This document shows positions 11,647-24,215 of a stretch of DNA of 64,000 nt, piece by piece; position 1 is the stretch's first letter; each line of letters opens with the position of its first letter. This DNA comes from Brachionus rotundiformis. Its lineage: Eukaryota > Rotifera > Eurotatoria > Ploima > Brachionidae. The DNA lies in contig JAESIW010000118.1 in the NCBI GenBank assembly GCA_016802295.1, forward strand, positions 257,727-321,726, written 5' to 3'. The position numbers were made by a program, and so were the translations under genes. The notes beneath the pieces are model-generated. The model saw only the letters and a list, made by a program, of their open reading frames with translations. It did no database searches and had not been told where the DNA came from.

Positions 11647-14552
11647 CTTTAAAAAGTAAAATATCAAAATTATATTTAATAGATAAAAAAAGAAATAAAA
11701 GGCTTTAGTAAAATGAGACAAATAAAAACATTTAAATGCTTTTAAACAATTCTTTAATGAACTAAAATCAAATAAATATAGTTTTTTTTAAATAATACAT
11801 GAATTCATATTCATAACAGCAAAATCATTTAATTCAATATTATCAAAATTTAAAAGCTTATTTTTATCAATAAGTTTTAGGAATAGTTTTACTGACCGAT
11901 AAAATGTTTTTTTATCCAATTGATAGATAAGAGTATTATCTGTTTTCTATTGATCATTTCCCGAGTGGTTAAACTTAATACATCAGTAACCTAAGTGTCT
12001 TGATATTTTAAATTGTGTTCATTCTTATTAAATTAGATTTTTAAATAATATTTCTCTATCAAAAAACATTCAGTCTTCAACTATCTAGAAATAATCATGG
12101 GTTCCTTTATTAAAACAATAATACAGAATTTATGTTTTCAAGCACGCGATATTTAAATCATATAAAATTTATTTTAAAAAATAATCAAATTTTTATTAAT
12201 AAAAAAATCATTTTGTTTTAGGCATAATATTTAGTAGATGCAAAATCAATAAAAATTGAAATCCCCTAAGTTCCAAAAACACTGTCTTAAAATTTACAAT
12301 TAGGATACTGTTTTCTGGCTATTGAGATTGGAACTGAAATTTAAAAAATTTTTTTATTAATATAATTCGATAAATAAATAAGAAATTTGCGTTCTAATAA
12401 ACCTGCGAGAATTAAAACGACTAGATGCACTTAATTTAATTGCTCTACTTAAGCCTGATCTTAAACGAAAAAAAATCAAAATTAAATTTTTCTTTAATCT
12501 AATTAAGGCTTCCAATTACAGTCAAGATTTTTAATTTTTCAATCGGAGTTTCCGGTGTTCTGAATAGTTGTTTAAATTAAAAAAATTTCCTTAATCAATA
12601 CATTCATTTAAAATGTTAGCTGTTAATCATAAAAATATAAGTCTGGATCTTAGTTATTTAATTGGATTCTCACAGTAGTTTTATTGTTTACTTAAACTAA
12701 ATACCATATCTTTTCAATTGTTAATTTCCCAAGAAATTTTTAAACAAACTTTTAAAATATATGGTTACGATTGATTTTCGTACACTAGAATTAAATATTT
12801 TAATTGATCTTTTTGAATTAATCTATATTTCCGCTCCAATGTTATTTTAAAAAAATTAGGAAATAATTAAAAAATTTTCAATAAAGCAAACTTGAGTCCT
12901 TTTTTAACATAAAAACGCGAGAATTTTATTAAATAATTAGTTTTTTTCTTAAGACTAATTTTGGAAAATGAATTTTAATTAATAAATAATAATTTTGTAT
13001 GCTTTTATTTTTAAATTTATTATTTTATTTAATTTATTTAAATAAGACTTAATTAATTTTTTTAATTAATGAGTTAAATTTAAGAAATAAATAAAATCAG
13101 TTTTAGTTTTGTATTTTATCTTACTTTATTTCACAGGAACTTCAGATTAACTATTTATTGACTTGAGGATGATGAAAAGTTGGTAAGAACAATAGAATCA
13201 AGATTTCAAACTGATTTGTTTTTTCTATTACAGAGTATAAAATTACAGTTAATATTACAAATAATTAAATTAAACCACTTTTTATCTATAATAATTATAT
13301 GATAATTTTGTTATAATTGATTACTAAAGCAAAAAAATAAAGATAGATTTTTAAATAATTTAATGTGGCTAATTTTTAACCAATACTTAGTAATTTTAAT
13401 ATTTATAGTATATATAGGACTTAATTTTACAATTTTTTAGGTGAAAATAAATTCCAAAAAGTATGGTTAAGTGTTAATAAAAATGTAATTGATTTTCAAA
13501 AAAGAATTTAACATGGAAAAGTTTGACAAAGTTTCAGCTCTAAAAGAAATTTTAAACCTTATTTTAATAAGAAACAAGTTTAATTGGATTATTTATTAAA
13601 TATCTTTAAAACACAATAAAAACAATAATTTTAAGCAAAATTAATTTACTGTTAATATGTGGGTTATTTTAATTTTTATTTCAATATATTAACAGATTGA
13701 GAATTTCATTTCGGAAAGAATTATTTTTTAAACATTTAATTTCTCATGTGAATAAAAAGGCAAATTTTTTCGATCATTTATTTGATTCGAAAATAAATTA
13801 ATTTTTCATAGTTTAAAAGCTTCATCTTGATCGTATTTGTCCAACACTACGCTAACATATGCTTTATATCAAGTTATTGGCAAAATGATGAATTTATTTG
13901 TCTTCATTAACAAAAAAAATATGATCAAGTTTCCAATTCCAAGTTACTTTACTATTCACTACTGCGAAAATGTTTTAGACAAAAAAAGTAATTAACTCTC
14001 GAGTACAAAAGCAAAAATGATGCTTCTAATCAAGTAACTAAAAAAGCCTTGCATGTCTTAATGACGTTATAGCTATCATTTCTAGTAGCGTTGATTTCAG
14101 CTTTTAAAGCTTCTCTATCTAATCACTAATCGATTTTTCCAAATAAATATGAGCATGAAAATAATTAAATTTCTGTTTTAAAAATGTCATCTAAATAGGA
14201 AAAAATTTGTCGCATTTTGCACAATCTCTCATGCATTTTATTAATTTTTAAAATCGAATAAAAAAAATACTTTTTAATACGATTAAAATTTTCTATATTG
14301 TTTTCATTTACATAGCTAAAATATTTCATTCACTTGTTTTAACTATCTATAAATAAAGTGCTAATAGATTAAATCACAAAAACAAAAAAAAACCATTAAA
14401 AATCAATTAATGAAATAACAAATTTTTCTTATTAAAGGAATCTTGTTGCTGGCAAAAAACTAGGCTACAAATTGGTGGGAGTTAATAGACTAAGTTTATA
14501 TTCATATTTTTTTAGATATTTTTTGTCTATAATGAAAATTTAATGTAATAAT
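11647..14552. other. AT-rich intergenic desert
   Basis: No gene, RNA or clear repeat is seen upstream of the amine receptor. Its promoter must lie in the last part, but no motif stands out. Confidence 0.4.
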
Positions 14553-17008
14553 ATGAATAGAAAAAGTTCAGCAATTTTAGCCCTATGTTGTATCTTGGTC
14601 ACATTTTGTTCTGGTAAAAGCCATGACACAATTACGGATGAATCAGAATTCTCAATTATTTTTAACGATGATAGACAAACAAATAATAATGATTATTCTA
14701 AAAATTTCTACGCCTTTCACGATAAAAATTCAACCTCTTTGGATTATAATTCAAATTTTGTCAAAATTATAAACAAATTTGATTTTTTAATTACAATTTT
14801 AATATGTAAGATTTTAACTTTATTTTTATCATTTTAAAATTTGTTTAAGTATACGAAGCTTTGCAGGATAAAATTTCTTAATTATTAATCGAATTGAATA
14901 GGATGAAATGAATTAAACTATTTTAATTTATAAAAAGGTTTAAATTTTTATGTATGCCTCAAACATTAATCCTTAATGGATACGATTGTTTTATATCTAA
15001 GCTATTTGGTTTTATTTTAAAAATGAAAAAGTATCAAATTTATTTAATTTTTTTATGAATAATAATCACTTTTAATATAAATTTATTCAAGCTTCTATAT
15101 ATCGATTCTGAATTTAGGGCAAAAATTGTATAATTAATTATCCTTGATGAGTTTACATCGGTTCAAGTTCCTCCATTCACTTACACACTTTCTAAAAATC
15201 GAATAATTTTAATTAATTTTCAATTATGGTTTTAAGTTATTACTAAAATTTAATGAAATGAGCGATAAAAATGAAAACGCCAATTTTTAAATAAACAAAT
15301 TTATCAGATATTTAGTCAATTTGACTAAAAAGATCTGTTTTATAAAATGTTTTACTTATTTTAAAAATTTGTTTATTTGAATTTAGTTCAAAAGATTAAT
15401 TTTAAATAAATTTCTTTTAGTAATTATATTAACCTTTTAACAATTCCTAATTATTAATTAAAATCTAAAACTAGTTAGTTGAATTAATTAAAATAAGCAA
15501 AGCAATTTTTTTAATATCTTATCTAAAAATATTTTTTTAAAGGCTGTGCATTTCTATTAATATGTTTCACTTGTATCTTTGGAAATATTCTAGTAATTTT
15601 GTCGGTATTTACGTACAGGCCTCTTCAAAGTGTCCAAAATATATTCATAGTATCATTAGCATTGGCCGACACATTCGTGGCAATATTTGTTATGCCTTTT
15701 CATGTATCTTACTTTTTGAGCAATGGAAAATGGCTGTTTGGAGCATTTGTTTGCCATTTTTTTCTAACTTTGGATATTCTTCTATGCACGTCTTCTATTC
15801 TACATTTGTGCTGCATAGCTTTGGATCGTTATTGGGCCATTAAAGACAGCATTAAGTATGCTCAGAAGCGAACCTTCAAGCGTGTAATGGTCATGATAAT
15901 GATAGCCTGGGGCCTAAGCGCAGTCATTTCTCTTCCAGTTATAATATGGAACATGAAAACAGTTCGAAGTGCTCATTCAGACTTATCTTCCAATAGTGAT
16001 TACATTCGCGATGAGATTAGTTCGAACAAAACTTCAGCTGATGATGACATAGTCTGTGATATACCACATGATAAGCTTTATCGCTTTTATTCGTCTTCAG
16101 GTACATTTTTCGTGCCATTATTTATAATGACATTTGTATATGTTCGCATCTACATGGAAACTAAACGCCGTTTACACGAACGTGCAAAAGCGGCCAAAAA
16201 GCTCGCCAAATCTGTTGCCACTTCTTCAACTAATAATCCTATCGAACAAAAAAGAAAGTCTTTTAAGAATCAAATCGTCAATATCAAATGCTTTGGTTGC
16301 ATAGAAAAAAGAGATAAAAAATCGGTTAAAGTAAATAATAACCAAGATTTGGGTGCTACTTTTGACCAAACAGATTTAGGTGATGAGCCTAAAAGCTCGG
16401 AAAAGAAAAATTTTGATCCTAAAATAGCTGACGAAAAGACGGTGACTTTTAATAGGCAAAGTTACAAATCAAAAAACGATAGCAGTGTAAATTCTCCAGA
16501 AAAAGAAGGAAAATTCGAATTGGAAATTGAAAATGGCAATAATGATAAGCTTGAAACTACTCATTTGGTAAATAAAGTATCTATTGGTATAAACACGGTA
16601 AATAATGAAGAAAAGCAAAAAGAGAAATTAGACCGTATTGATTTAATTTCTTGTCCAGAACTTAGTCGACATAACCAATTGAAAAATTCAACTTGGATTC
16701 GTAACCCAGCAGTTTCTGGTACGACTCTAAAACAAAGACAGAAAATTTCTCTTACACGAGAACGACGTGCTGCAAGGACACTTGGAATAATTATGGGCGC
16801 ATTTACTATTTGTTGGTTTCCATTTTTCATTGTATATTTACTTCAATCTTTTGATTACTTCACCAATGGTTATGGTCTATTCGAATTTCTTACTTGGCTT
16901 GGATACGTCAATTCAGCGCTTAATCCAATCATTTATACTGTTTTTAATATAGATTTTAGAAAATCGTTTGAAAGAATTTTGTTCAAGTGTATTTTATTTA
17001 AACGGTGA
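14553..17008 (+). CDS. Biogenic-amine GPCR, octopamine/tyramine (type 1) receptor-like
   Basis: Two exons, 14553-14805 and 15543-17008, give 572 residues. The donor T/GTAAGA and acceptor AAAG join in phase 1 and restore TM1, which runs across the splice (ICCAFLLICF, then FGNILVILS). An N-terminal hydrophobic stretch (ALCCILVTFCSG) looks like a signal peptide, and NST, NKT sites could be glycosylated. Key residues are Cys155, the amine-binding Asp162, DRYWA at 179-183, Cys256, the TM5 serines 268-270 (SSSG), CWFPFF from 508 and NPIIY at 545-549. The stretches KYAQKRT after DRY, KRRLHERAKA after TM5 and RERRAARTLGIIMG in TM6 are those of arthropod Oct/Tyr receptors and alpha2-adrenergic relatives. 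Loop 3 is about 200 residues, typical of Gi-coupled amine receptors. Octopamine or tyramine is the likely ligand; a 5-HT1 or dopamine receptor is the alternative. Confidence 0.88.
14806..15542 (+). other. Intron of the amine receptor
   Basis: A 737-bp AT-rich intron with GTAAGA donor and TTTAAAG acceptor. No embedded element was recognised. Without splicing, the first exon ends in an artificial stop at 14835. Confidence 0.75.
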
Positions 17009-17481
17009 TTAGTATCTATTTTATTTAAATTAATAATTAATATACATATATATATATAAAAGTTTATAAATTTGTTTCATTTTAGAAGATTTTTGTAATT
17101 TTTTTCAAATCTAAATCAAATAAAATTTTAAATATTAAATAAATAAAAAATCATTAAATAAAAAAAAGTCATATTTCACTTTTTATCTTTTAACGCAATT
17201 TTTTATCTTAAATTAATACAAATATTGCTGGGACTTAAAAATATTACATGTAGTATGAAAAAATTCTTAAAATAGATCCTAATTAAATTGAAGGACAATT
17301 TTCAATTTTTTTTATAAATTGCTATAATTAATTTTTATCGCTCAGTTACAAATTATATGTTAATTTCAAAACTTAAAAGATCATAAATCGTTTTCAATTT
17401 AAATTTAAATCTTAGTTCGCATTTATAGATGCAAGCTTTTGTTGAAAAAATAAAATCAATTTGAGCATAAATTTTATCAAA
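17009..17481. other. AT-rich spacer
   Basis: This is 3' flank of the amine receptor, with several AATAAA-like signals, and 5' flank of the next small ORF. No gene is seen. Confidence 0.4.
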
Positions 17482-17883
17482 ATGAATAAAGATGACTTGA
17501 AAAATGAAAAAAAAAATTATGTATCTGATTTTGTTTCTACATTTGAAAGAAAATTATTGCTAAAACAATCAAGCGTTCAGTTGATAGATATCAAAAAAAT
17601 TATCAAAATGCAAACAAATTCTGAAACACTACATTTCACAGAAAATACAATCGAAAAACTGAAAAAAATTGAAATAGATATGAAATCATGTAAATTTAGA
17701 AGATGTCTGATTGAAGGTGATCTTGTCAATTACAAATCATATATTTGGTATGTGCCTAAAACTCATAATAGAGATTTGGAAATTTTGAAATATGATCGTA
17801 TCAAGGACGACGAGGAAGACGATACCGAAAGATATGATTTTTTCCAAAGTACGTCAAAATCCAACCGATCAAGGGAGTCTTAA
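17482..17883 (+). CDS. Hypothetical 133-residue charged protein
   Basis: The ORF is taken from the first ATG in frame (17482). The product is hydrophilic, Lys/Asp/Glu-rich, without signal peptide or membrane span. It has a helical middle (NTIEKLKKIEIDM), a central EGDLVNYKSYIWYVPK stretch that looks like folded protein, and an acidic then Ser/Arg-rich tail (DDEEDDTERYDFFQSTSKSN). I do not recognise the family. It may be single-exon or the last exon of a longer gene. Codon usage looks coding, unlike the flanking desert. Confidence 0.5.
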   Translation: MNKDDLKNEKKNYVSDFVSTFERKLLLKQSSVQLIDIKKIIKMQTNSETLHFTENTIEKLKKIEIDMKSCKFRRCLIEGDLVNYKSYIWYVPKTHNRDLEILKYDRIKDDEEDDTERYDFFQSTSKSNRSRES

Positions 17884-18941
17884 CTTAGTAAAATAAGAAA
17901 AATGTTCGATAATTAATAATTTTATAAATATGTAAATACCAATTAAGATTTTTTTAAATTGTGATTAAAATTTTAAATGCCATAAACTATGGTCTCGTCT
18001 GTCATCTAAATGTCTTTATTGTCTAATTAAAAATTTGTTATCCAAATTAGAGTTAATAATTCTATTTAAATATTTAATAATAAAACATTCTAAAAGAGTC
18101 ATTTAAAAATTAAATAATCAAATTGGAGATTTTTTTTAATGTCAAAGCGATATTTGAAAAAAGTATGTTAAGACATTTTAATCCAAGAATTTCTTGATTT
18201 TTTCAATCAAGTATAATTTTTTTAAAAATTTATTATCAGAAATATTTAGAAACAAATAAAATCTTCAATTAGAAATCTAGTTTTTAATTATTTTAAATTC
18301 CATTTTACTCTATTTAATATTAGAATAATCTTAAAAGGTTAATAATATTAATTTTTTGAATTTTATTTTTAATTTTTAACTTATTGTTTCTCAGATTATT
18401 AGCTGAATGCTTATTTTTTGTCCAAATTCTTCGACATGGTATTTTTAATGAAAAACTTACTTATAGATACTTTTTAAAACTTAATTGAAAAGTCAAAAAA
18501 TACTTGTAATATTATTATTCTTGTAATATTATTTAGCCACGATGGTTTTAGAAATTATTTTTTTTTAATATTTTAAAAAATTTCCGATTAAAAAATATAG
18601 CTACTTGGTAAGTTTTTAATGAGAGTTTTTAATCTACAGAGTCAAATTTTTTCGCTATATCATATTTTACATATCTATAATTTAAGCTTTTTTAATCTTT
18701 TCAGACCACGATCTAATATTTTATTTTATTAAAATTTGACAGCTTATAAAATTTAAACAAATCAATTTTTAAAATTAAAACTTAAGCTATTATTTTTAAT
18801 TTTTTATGCCTTTTATCAAATAAAAAAAGCTTTGTAAGAATGAATTGATTATTTCTCTTTTAGTTTGTGATTTTTTTGGAAAATTGCCATTACCTTAATT
18901 ACCTGTAATTTTTGCATAAAAAATATAGTCAAAATAATAAA
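17884..18941. other. AT-rich spacer
   Basis: No gene or repeat was recognised between the small ORF and the gamma-glutamyltransferase start. A direct copy of CTTGTAATATTATT occurs at about 18503 and 18520. Confidence 0.4.
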
Positions 18942-21137
18942 ATGGATGTAGATGATGGATTTTTCCCGAGAACTAAACGAAATAAATATCTTTTTAAATC
19001 GAAAAATTTTCTAGTCACAATTTCTACTGTATTATTTGTTATGGCAATAGTCTCATTTGCGTTCATTTTTGGTATTCTATTTTCCCAACAAGAGCCGATT
19101 TCGACTCAGCGGTCTCTTAAATCATGTAAACTTAAGAAAAAAACACTTCTAAAGCTTATTTTCTGTAAAATTTTAAAGTTATTTCGACATGTAATAGTTC
19201 CCATGAAACATATAACTTCACCACTAATGCTACTCTCAAAAATTACAAACGATTCAGTGTAGCCGCTGATAATAAATATTGTTCAACTGTTGGAAAGTAT
19301 TATATTTTTCTGAAATAAATAAAATCTTAATTAAATTTTTCAACCTAATAGAATGATTTTGATACGTAATGGCTCAGCAGTAGATGCAGCGATTGCAGCT
19401 GGTCTTTGTAATGGAATAATGAATGCTCAATCAGCTGGTATAGGAGGAGGTCACTTTATGGTTATTTATTTAAAGTAATTTATCTATTTTTAAATCTTTA
19501 TTAACTAAATTTTTTAATATAATATTCATCATAGGGACCAGAAAAAGGCTATCACAATAAATGCGAGAGAAAAGGCTCCTTTAAAATCGGACCAGGACAT
19601 GTTTTTGAATAAGTCATCTTTAATAGGAGGCTTGGCAACTGCTATTCCAGGTGAATTGTACGGGTTTTGGGAAGCTCATAAGATTGCTGGAAAACTTACT
19701 TGGCAAGAACTATTCAAACCTTCAATTGATTTATGTCGAAATGGTTTTCGCATTTCACAACCTTTGGCAAAGGCTCTTAAAGTAGCTGAACCATTTATAC
19801 GAAAAGATGATGTTTTAAGAGGAGTTTTTGTGGATAAAGAAACCGATAAGTTAAGAAAATTTGGCGATATAGCCAAAATGGACAAGCTAGCTAATACCTT
19901 AGAAATTTTAAGTAAAACCAACTTCTCGACCTTCTATGAAGGTGACATGACTAAAGTGATTGTTGAGGAAATAAACGAAAATGGTGGTCAAGTCAGTTTA
20001 AAAGATTTTAATAATTATAAACCAGTAGTTAGTGAAGCAATTAAATTAAAAATTGATGATGAGTACACTTTTTATACATCTGGTTTACCGTCTAGTGGTG
20101 TGCTTGCAGGATTTATAATGAAAATTATGCGCGGTTATGAATTAGAACCAAATTTGTTAAATAATACTGAAAAATCGGTTCTTTTTTATCATCGTTTGAC
20201 GGAATCGTTCAAACATGCTTTTGCCAAGAGAGCTTTATTTGGAGATGAACCTGAAAATGCTGATATTCAAAAAGTATGTTGAAATTAATTTGATTTATCT
20301 TTAGATGGTACTGAGTTTTAATTATATTTTTAAAAAAAATATTTATAATTTTAATATAATTTAAGTTATAAATTTTTTTATCCCTTACGTCTAAAATTTT
20401 ATTTGTCTTACAAGGAAAGAATTAAAGTATTTAAATTAAATGTTTAAAAATTAAAGGCTTTTGAGAATGTTCAAAAAGATGATTATATAAATTATATTCG
20501 ATCAAGAATAGATGATCATCAGACATTTCCTTCTGATTACTACACAAATAAGACACATGAAGAAGATCATGGCACGGCTCATATAAGCGTATATGCTGAT
20601 GGTGATGCTGTCTCATTTACAAGCACAATCAATACATATTTTGGTGCAGTTTATGCTGGAAAATCAACCGGAATCATTTACAATAACCAAATGGATGACT
20701 TTTCCTCTCCAAACAAAGAAAACTTTTTTGGACTTCTTCCATCTGTAGCAAACTACATCAAGCCAAACAAGCGACCTTTGTCCAGTATATCTCCAGTAAT
20801 AATTACTGATAGACAAGGGAAAGTAAAACTAATTCTCGGAGCTTCGGGAGGCTCGAAAATTTTGACTTCTGTTAGTCAAGTAGCAATTAAGGCTTTATGG
20901 TTGAATAAAACATTGAAAGAGGCTATTGATGATCGTAGACTTCATCATCAGATCCATCCAGAATTTCTTCAATTTGAAAACGAGTTTGACTTGGATATTT
21001 TGGAAAGATTACGAATACTAGGCCACAATCCAAGCTGCTTTGAATTTGGTGGTTCAGTGGTTCAGGGTATCTACGCCAATGGCGATATTTATGCCTACAG
21101 TGATCCAAGAAAAGGTGGTATCCCTGACGGAGCTTAA
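18942..21137 (+). CDS. Gamma-glutamyltransferase (glutathione hydrolase), type II membrane enzyme
   Basis: Five exons (18942-19125, 19179-19296, 19352-19474, 19535-20273, 20457-21137) read in consistent phase to 614 residues. The family cleaves the gamma-glutamyl bond of extracellular glutathione and transfers or hydrolyses the glutamyl group. Residues 23-48 form a signal anchor, so the catalytic part lies outside the cell. NGSAVDAAIAAG and the glycine-rich GIGGGHFMV lie near the front of the ectodomain. DHGTAH holds the autocleavage nucleophile Thr428, splitting the chain into large and small subunits. GASGGSKI near the end is the usual small-subunit loop. N-glycosylation sites (CNSS, NFTT, NATL) follow the anchor. 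All key residues are present, so the enzyme should be active. The start was chosen as the first ATG after an in-frame non-ATG stretch. Confidence 0.93.
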
Positions 21138-22667
21138 GGTTATTTTGATAAGAATATTTTTTATTGATTGAAAAAAGTTCAAGTTTTATTTAATTATGAC
21201 ATAATTAACAAAAATCTTTTTTTTTTATATCTTCTATGCAAATTTTGTATTTAATCTAAATTTTTTATACGAATCGTTTATCTAAAAAATATTTTATTAT
21301 TTTATTTTTTTTTAAGAAAAAATATCGTTTAATAAAAATAATTCATTTTTATTTATCATGTTTAATTATCTGAAATATTTTTGAAATAATCTAAAATTAA
21401 TCTGCGTAAGCGCCAAATAAAACCATTTATGAATAAAAAACATAAGGAAAAATGTTAACCAGATCAGAGAATTAGAAAGGAATGGAAAAAATAATGCAGT
21501 TCATTAACAAATACCTAATACGAAACCAAGTGAAAGTAACGGGTGTAGAATAAAAAATGGCACAAAATTTTAGTTCAAATTCTAATTATAGCTTGAACTA
21601 AATATAGTTGTTTTTTTTTTAGCTAGACTACAGCTAGCTTGCTCCGCAGGTGAGTCCTCCTTATCATTATTATTATTAATTTGCTAAGAAGAGTGGACAA
21701 GACCTTTACAAATATTTTTAAAAATTTTAAATCAGGCTGATCTTATGGTTAGTGAATTCTTCTGAAGTTAGTTGTTGATCGAAACTCTGAATGTTCTATT
21801 TTCTTAGTCAATCTGTTTGATGTATTGAAGTAAAAAGCTATTCATCCCAAGTTTATACAATTTATATAAGATTAATTTTCGATAAGTTCTTAGGGTATAA
21901 AATGTATGAAACAAGGAAAAAAGATTTGTACAACTTTGTAAAAAGTAACTAAAATAATATGCCAAAAGTTGAAGTAGTAAGGAATATAAATACAAATTGG
22001 ATACTTAGTCTTTCACCATTAAACATATTGGATCTTATTAATTCGCACATGCAGGTTAATTATTTTTCTCTCATGAGGATCCGAGTCTTTATAGATGTCG
22101 GGAAAAAGTAAAAATAATTTACTCCTGAAAATTAGGAAGATAGTTTATAGATTTACTCCTTAAAATCTTAGCTAGTCTTTACTAAATTATGCCATGGTTA
22201 ATTTGAGTTAATAAATCATGAATGTCATGAAATTTAACTTATTGTAGGTCAATCAATTTAATTTAAATAGAAAAGAAATATGTTTGAATTAGAAAATATA
22301 ATTTTAATTTAAAAATATAATAATGAATAAATCAAGACTTTTTCGCTTTTTGATGATTTTAGAACATGATTCAATTAAAATTACCATGTTATAATATTAA
22401 AAAAAAAACAATATTAAATTAGCTCTTTTTAGCTATTTATATTGAATTATTAGGTTTTTTATTAAAAAATAAATTTTGATATATTTAGTAAAATGGAATG
22501 CCAGTTCATTTATAAAGTAACTAAGATAATGAAATCTGAAAAATGAATTACCAAGGTAATTTGGAGTTTAATTATTCAGATCAAAATAAGCATCTATTTA
22601 TTGACTCTAAAAAAAAACTATAAATTTTGCAGTTACTTTTTTTTTATAAATCAAAATCTAGAAAATA
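21138..22667. other. Intergenic stretch with repeat fragments
   Basis: Mostly AT-rich. A more GC-rich piece at about 21610-21670 (AGCTTGCTCCGCAGGTGAG, then an ATT run) may be a dispersed-repeat relic related to 10555-10620. A minus-strand ORF at 21804-21995 shows no family signature and is judged chance. Confidence 0.4.
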
Positions 22668-22808
22668 ATGCCTGCCAATAAACAATCAGATTTACCTCTC
22701 TTTAATGGGAAGCCAGCTCCAAAAGAAGTAATAGATGGACTTGTTGCTATGATTATTGTATTCTCATTTATTAGTTTTGTTTTCATGATTTTAATCTATT
22801 TAATTTAA
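22668..22808 (+). CDS. 46-residue tail-anchored micropeptide candidate
   Basis: The ORF begins at AATAATGCC and encodes a hydrophilic N-terminus (NKQSDLPLFNGKPAPKE) followed by one membrane span to the last residue (DGLVAMIIVFSFISFV and on). The layout, a short Lys/Pro-containing head and a C-terminal helix, is that of small integral membrane proteins of the ER or of ion-pump regulators. I cannot assign a family. It is too short to exclude chance, but a clean amphiphilic design in such AT-rich DNA is suggestive. Confidence 0.4.
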   Translation: MPANKQSDLPLFNGKPAPKEVIDGLVAMIIVFSFISFVFMILIYLI

Positions 22809-24007
22809 AGAATTTGTTTTTTAAATTTAAATTTTAATATTTTAATGAAAAAGATAGTATGAAACTAACTAAAAATGCATACCAATCGATAAAAAAATCA
22901 AATTTTTTAATTTTTTGTCTGATTTTTTGGTAATATAATGATTTAATAAACATTTAATTGGTCATTCGAAAGCTTAAGTTATTTTTTTCAGCCCGCACTT
23001 TTATACTCATACTTTGATACTCATTTAGTCTTTACAGACGACGAGCTTTTTTTTAGGCTAAATAAGAATCAATATTGATTTAACTAAAAAAATCAGATTT
23101 ATTTTAGTTGAATTTTGATAACGATCTTAGGAGAGTTTTTCTGTTAAATTTTATTTATCAATACTAAATAAAAAATTAAATCGCAGCTTGGTTCAATGGT
23201 TAAAAAATCTTTCTGTAAAGAAAAAATATTCCATTATAGATTCAGTTTCAATATCAATATAATAAATTTAAAAAAATATAGAATTGAATCTATTTAGCAT
23301 TTAAATTTTTAATTATTTAATTTAAAAAACTAAAAATAATCAAAATTATTATGCTGCAAGGAAAAAATATTTTTTCTAAAATTTTAGGTGGTAAAAATTT
23401 GAACTTTTATTAATTTAAAAATAATAATTAAGAAAATTTATCGCTTGAAATTATTAAAATTTTGGCTGAATCATTATTACCAGATTAAGAGGAAAACTCT
23501 TTGGATAAAAGTTTATAAAAAACTTAGTTAAGAATAAAAAAAAGAACTGGAATTGTTCAGCAGACTTAAATTTGCAAAATTTATTCAAAAATAATTTTCC
23601 TTTGAAAAATGATTGTAAAATATAAACAATTGCTTATTTAATCATCTGCTGGCTCAAATTTTCATTTAAATTTTCTTAAATAACTTCCTATCAAAACAAT
23701 GTTTTTAAAAAAAATTTTATTATATCCAAAGACAGATTATTTGATAGATTGCCTACAAATTTATCCCGAAAATATTTTATCCCGTTATTGTTCCAATTAT
23801 GGCTTAAATCTTAAATACTTTTTTATTAAAAATTTTCGGGATATAAAATTTTCAAGATAAAAAAAATCAGGATAAAAAAAAACGGAATAAAATAATTTCG
23901 GGATGAATTTGCTTAATACCTATCTGATAAGACTGGTTGATTTTAGCATTTTAGTGGGAATCATCTTCTTTGTTTACTTATTTATTTTTTCTTAGTCAAT
24001 TTTCGAA
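22809..24007. other. AT-rich intergenic stretch
   Basis: No gene is seen. It contains the hairpin element at 23757-23910. A possible splice acceptor (TTTTTTCTTAG) lies at 23985-23995, just before the small ORF at 24008. Confidence 0.4.
23757..23910. mobile_element. Short hairpin element (MITE-like)
   Basis: AAATTTATCCCGAAAATATT on the left pairs with the reverse complement of AATAATTTCGGGATGAATTT on the right. A second pair (TTTATCCCG, about 23779, and CGGAATAAA, about 23883) extends the arms. The unit is about 154 bp and non-coding. Confidence 0.55.
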
Positions 24008-24124
24008 ATGAAAAACGATGCCACCATCAATGAAATAAAAAATAGTGGATCCTTGGAAAAATTATCAGACTATGCTACTTCAAATAAAATGATTTATCGC
24101 GAACTATTAATAAATGAGAGCTAA
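24008..24124 (+). CDS. Small ORF, possibly the last exon of an unseen gene
   Basis: An ATG at 24008 opens 38 codons, a hydrophilic helix-prone peptide (KNDATINEIKNSGSLEKLS). In-frame sequence continues upstream to a good acceptor (TTTTTTCTTAG, ending 23995), so it could be a terminal exon. It is followed at once by AATAAA-type signals near 24160. The adjacent CCDC180-like gene converges from the other strand, with only about 90 bp between the stops. No family was recognised. Confidence 0.25.
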   Translation: MKNDATINEIKNSGSLEKLSDYATSNKMIYRELLINES

Positions 24125-24215
24125 GGTTAACTGTATAAAAAATAGTTTTTTTAAAGAAAAAAAAATAAAACAATAAAAAATTTATTAAAATTTAGTTAAG
24201 AATCATTTTTTTTTT

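Noticed and set aside
15562..15843. Second ORF overlapping the amine receptor
   Set aside because: Alternative frame of exon 2; the receptor frame carries all conserved motifs.
21804..21995. 63-codon minus-strand ORF
   Set aside because: Low-complexity Leu/Tyr/Phe composition and no supporting feature.
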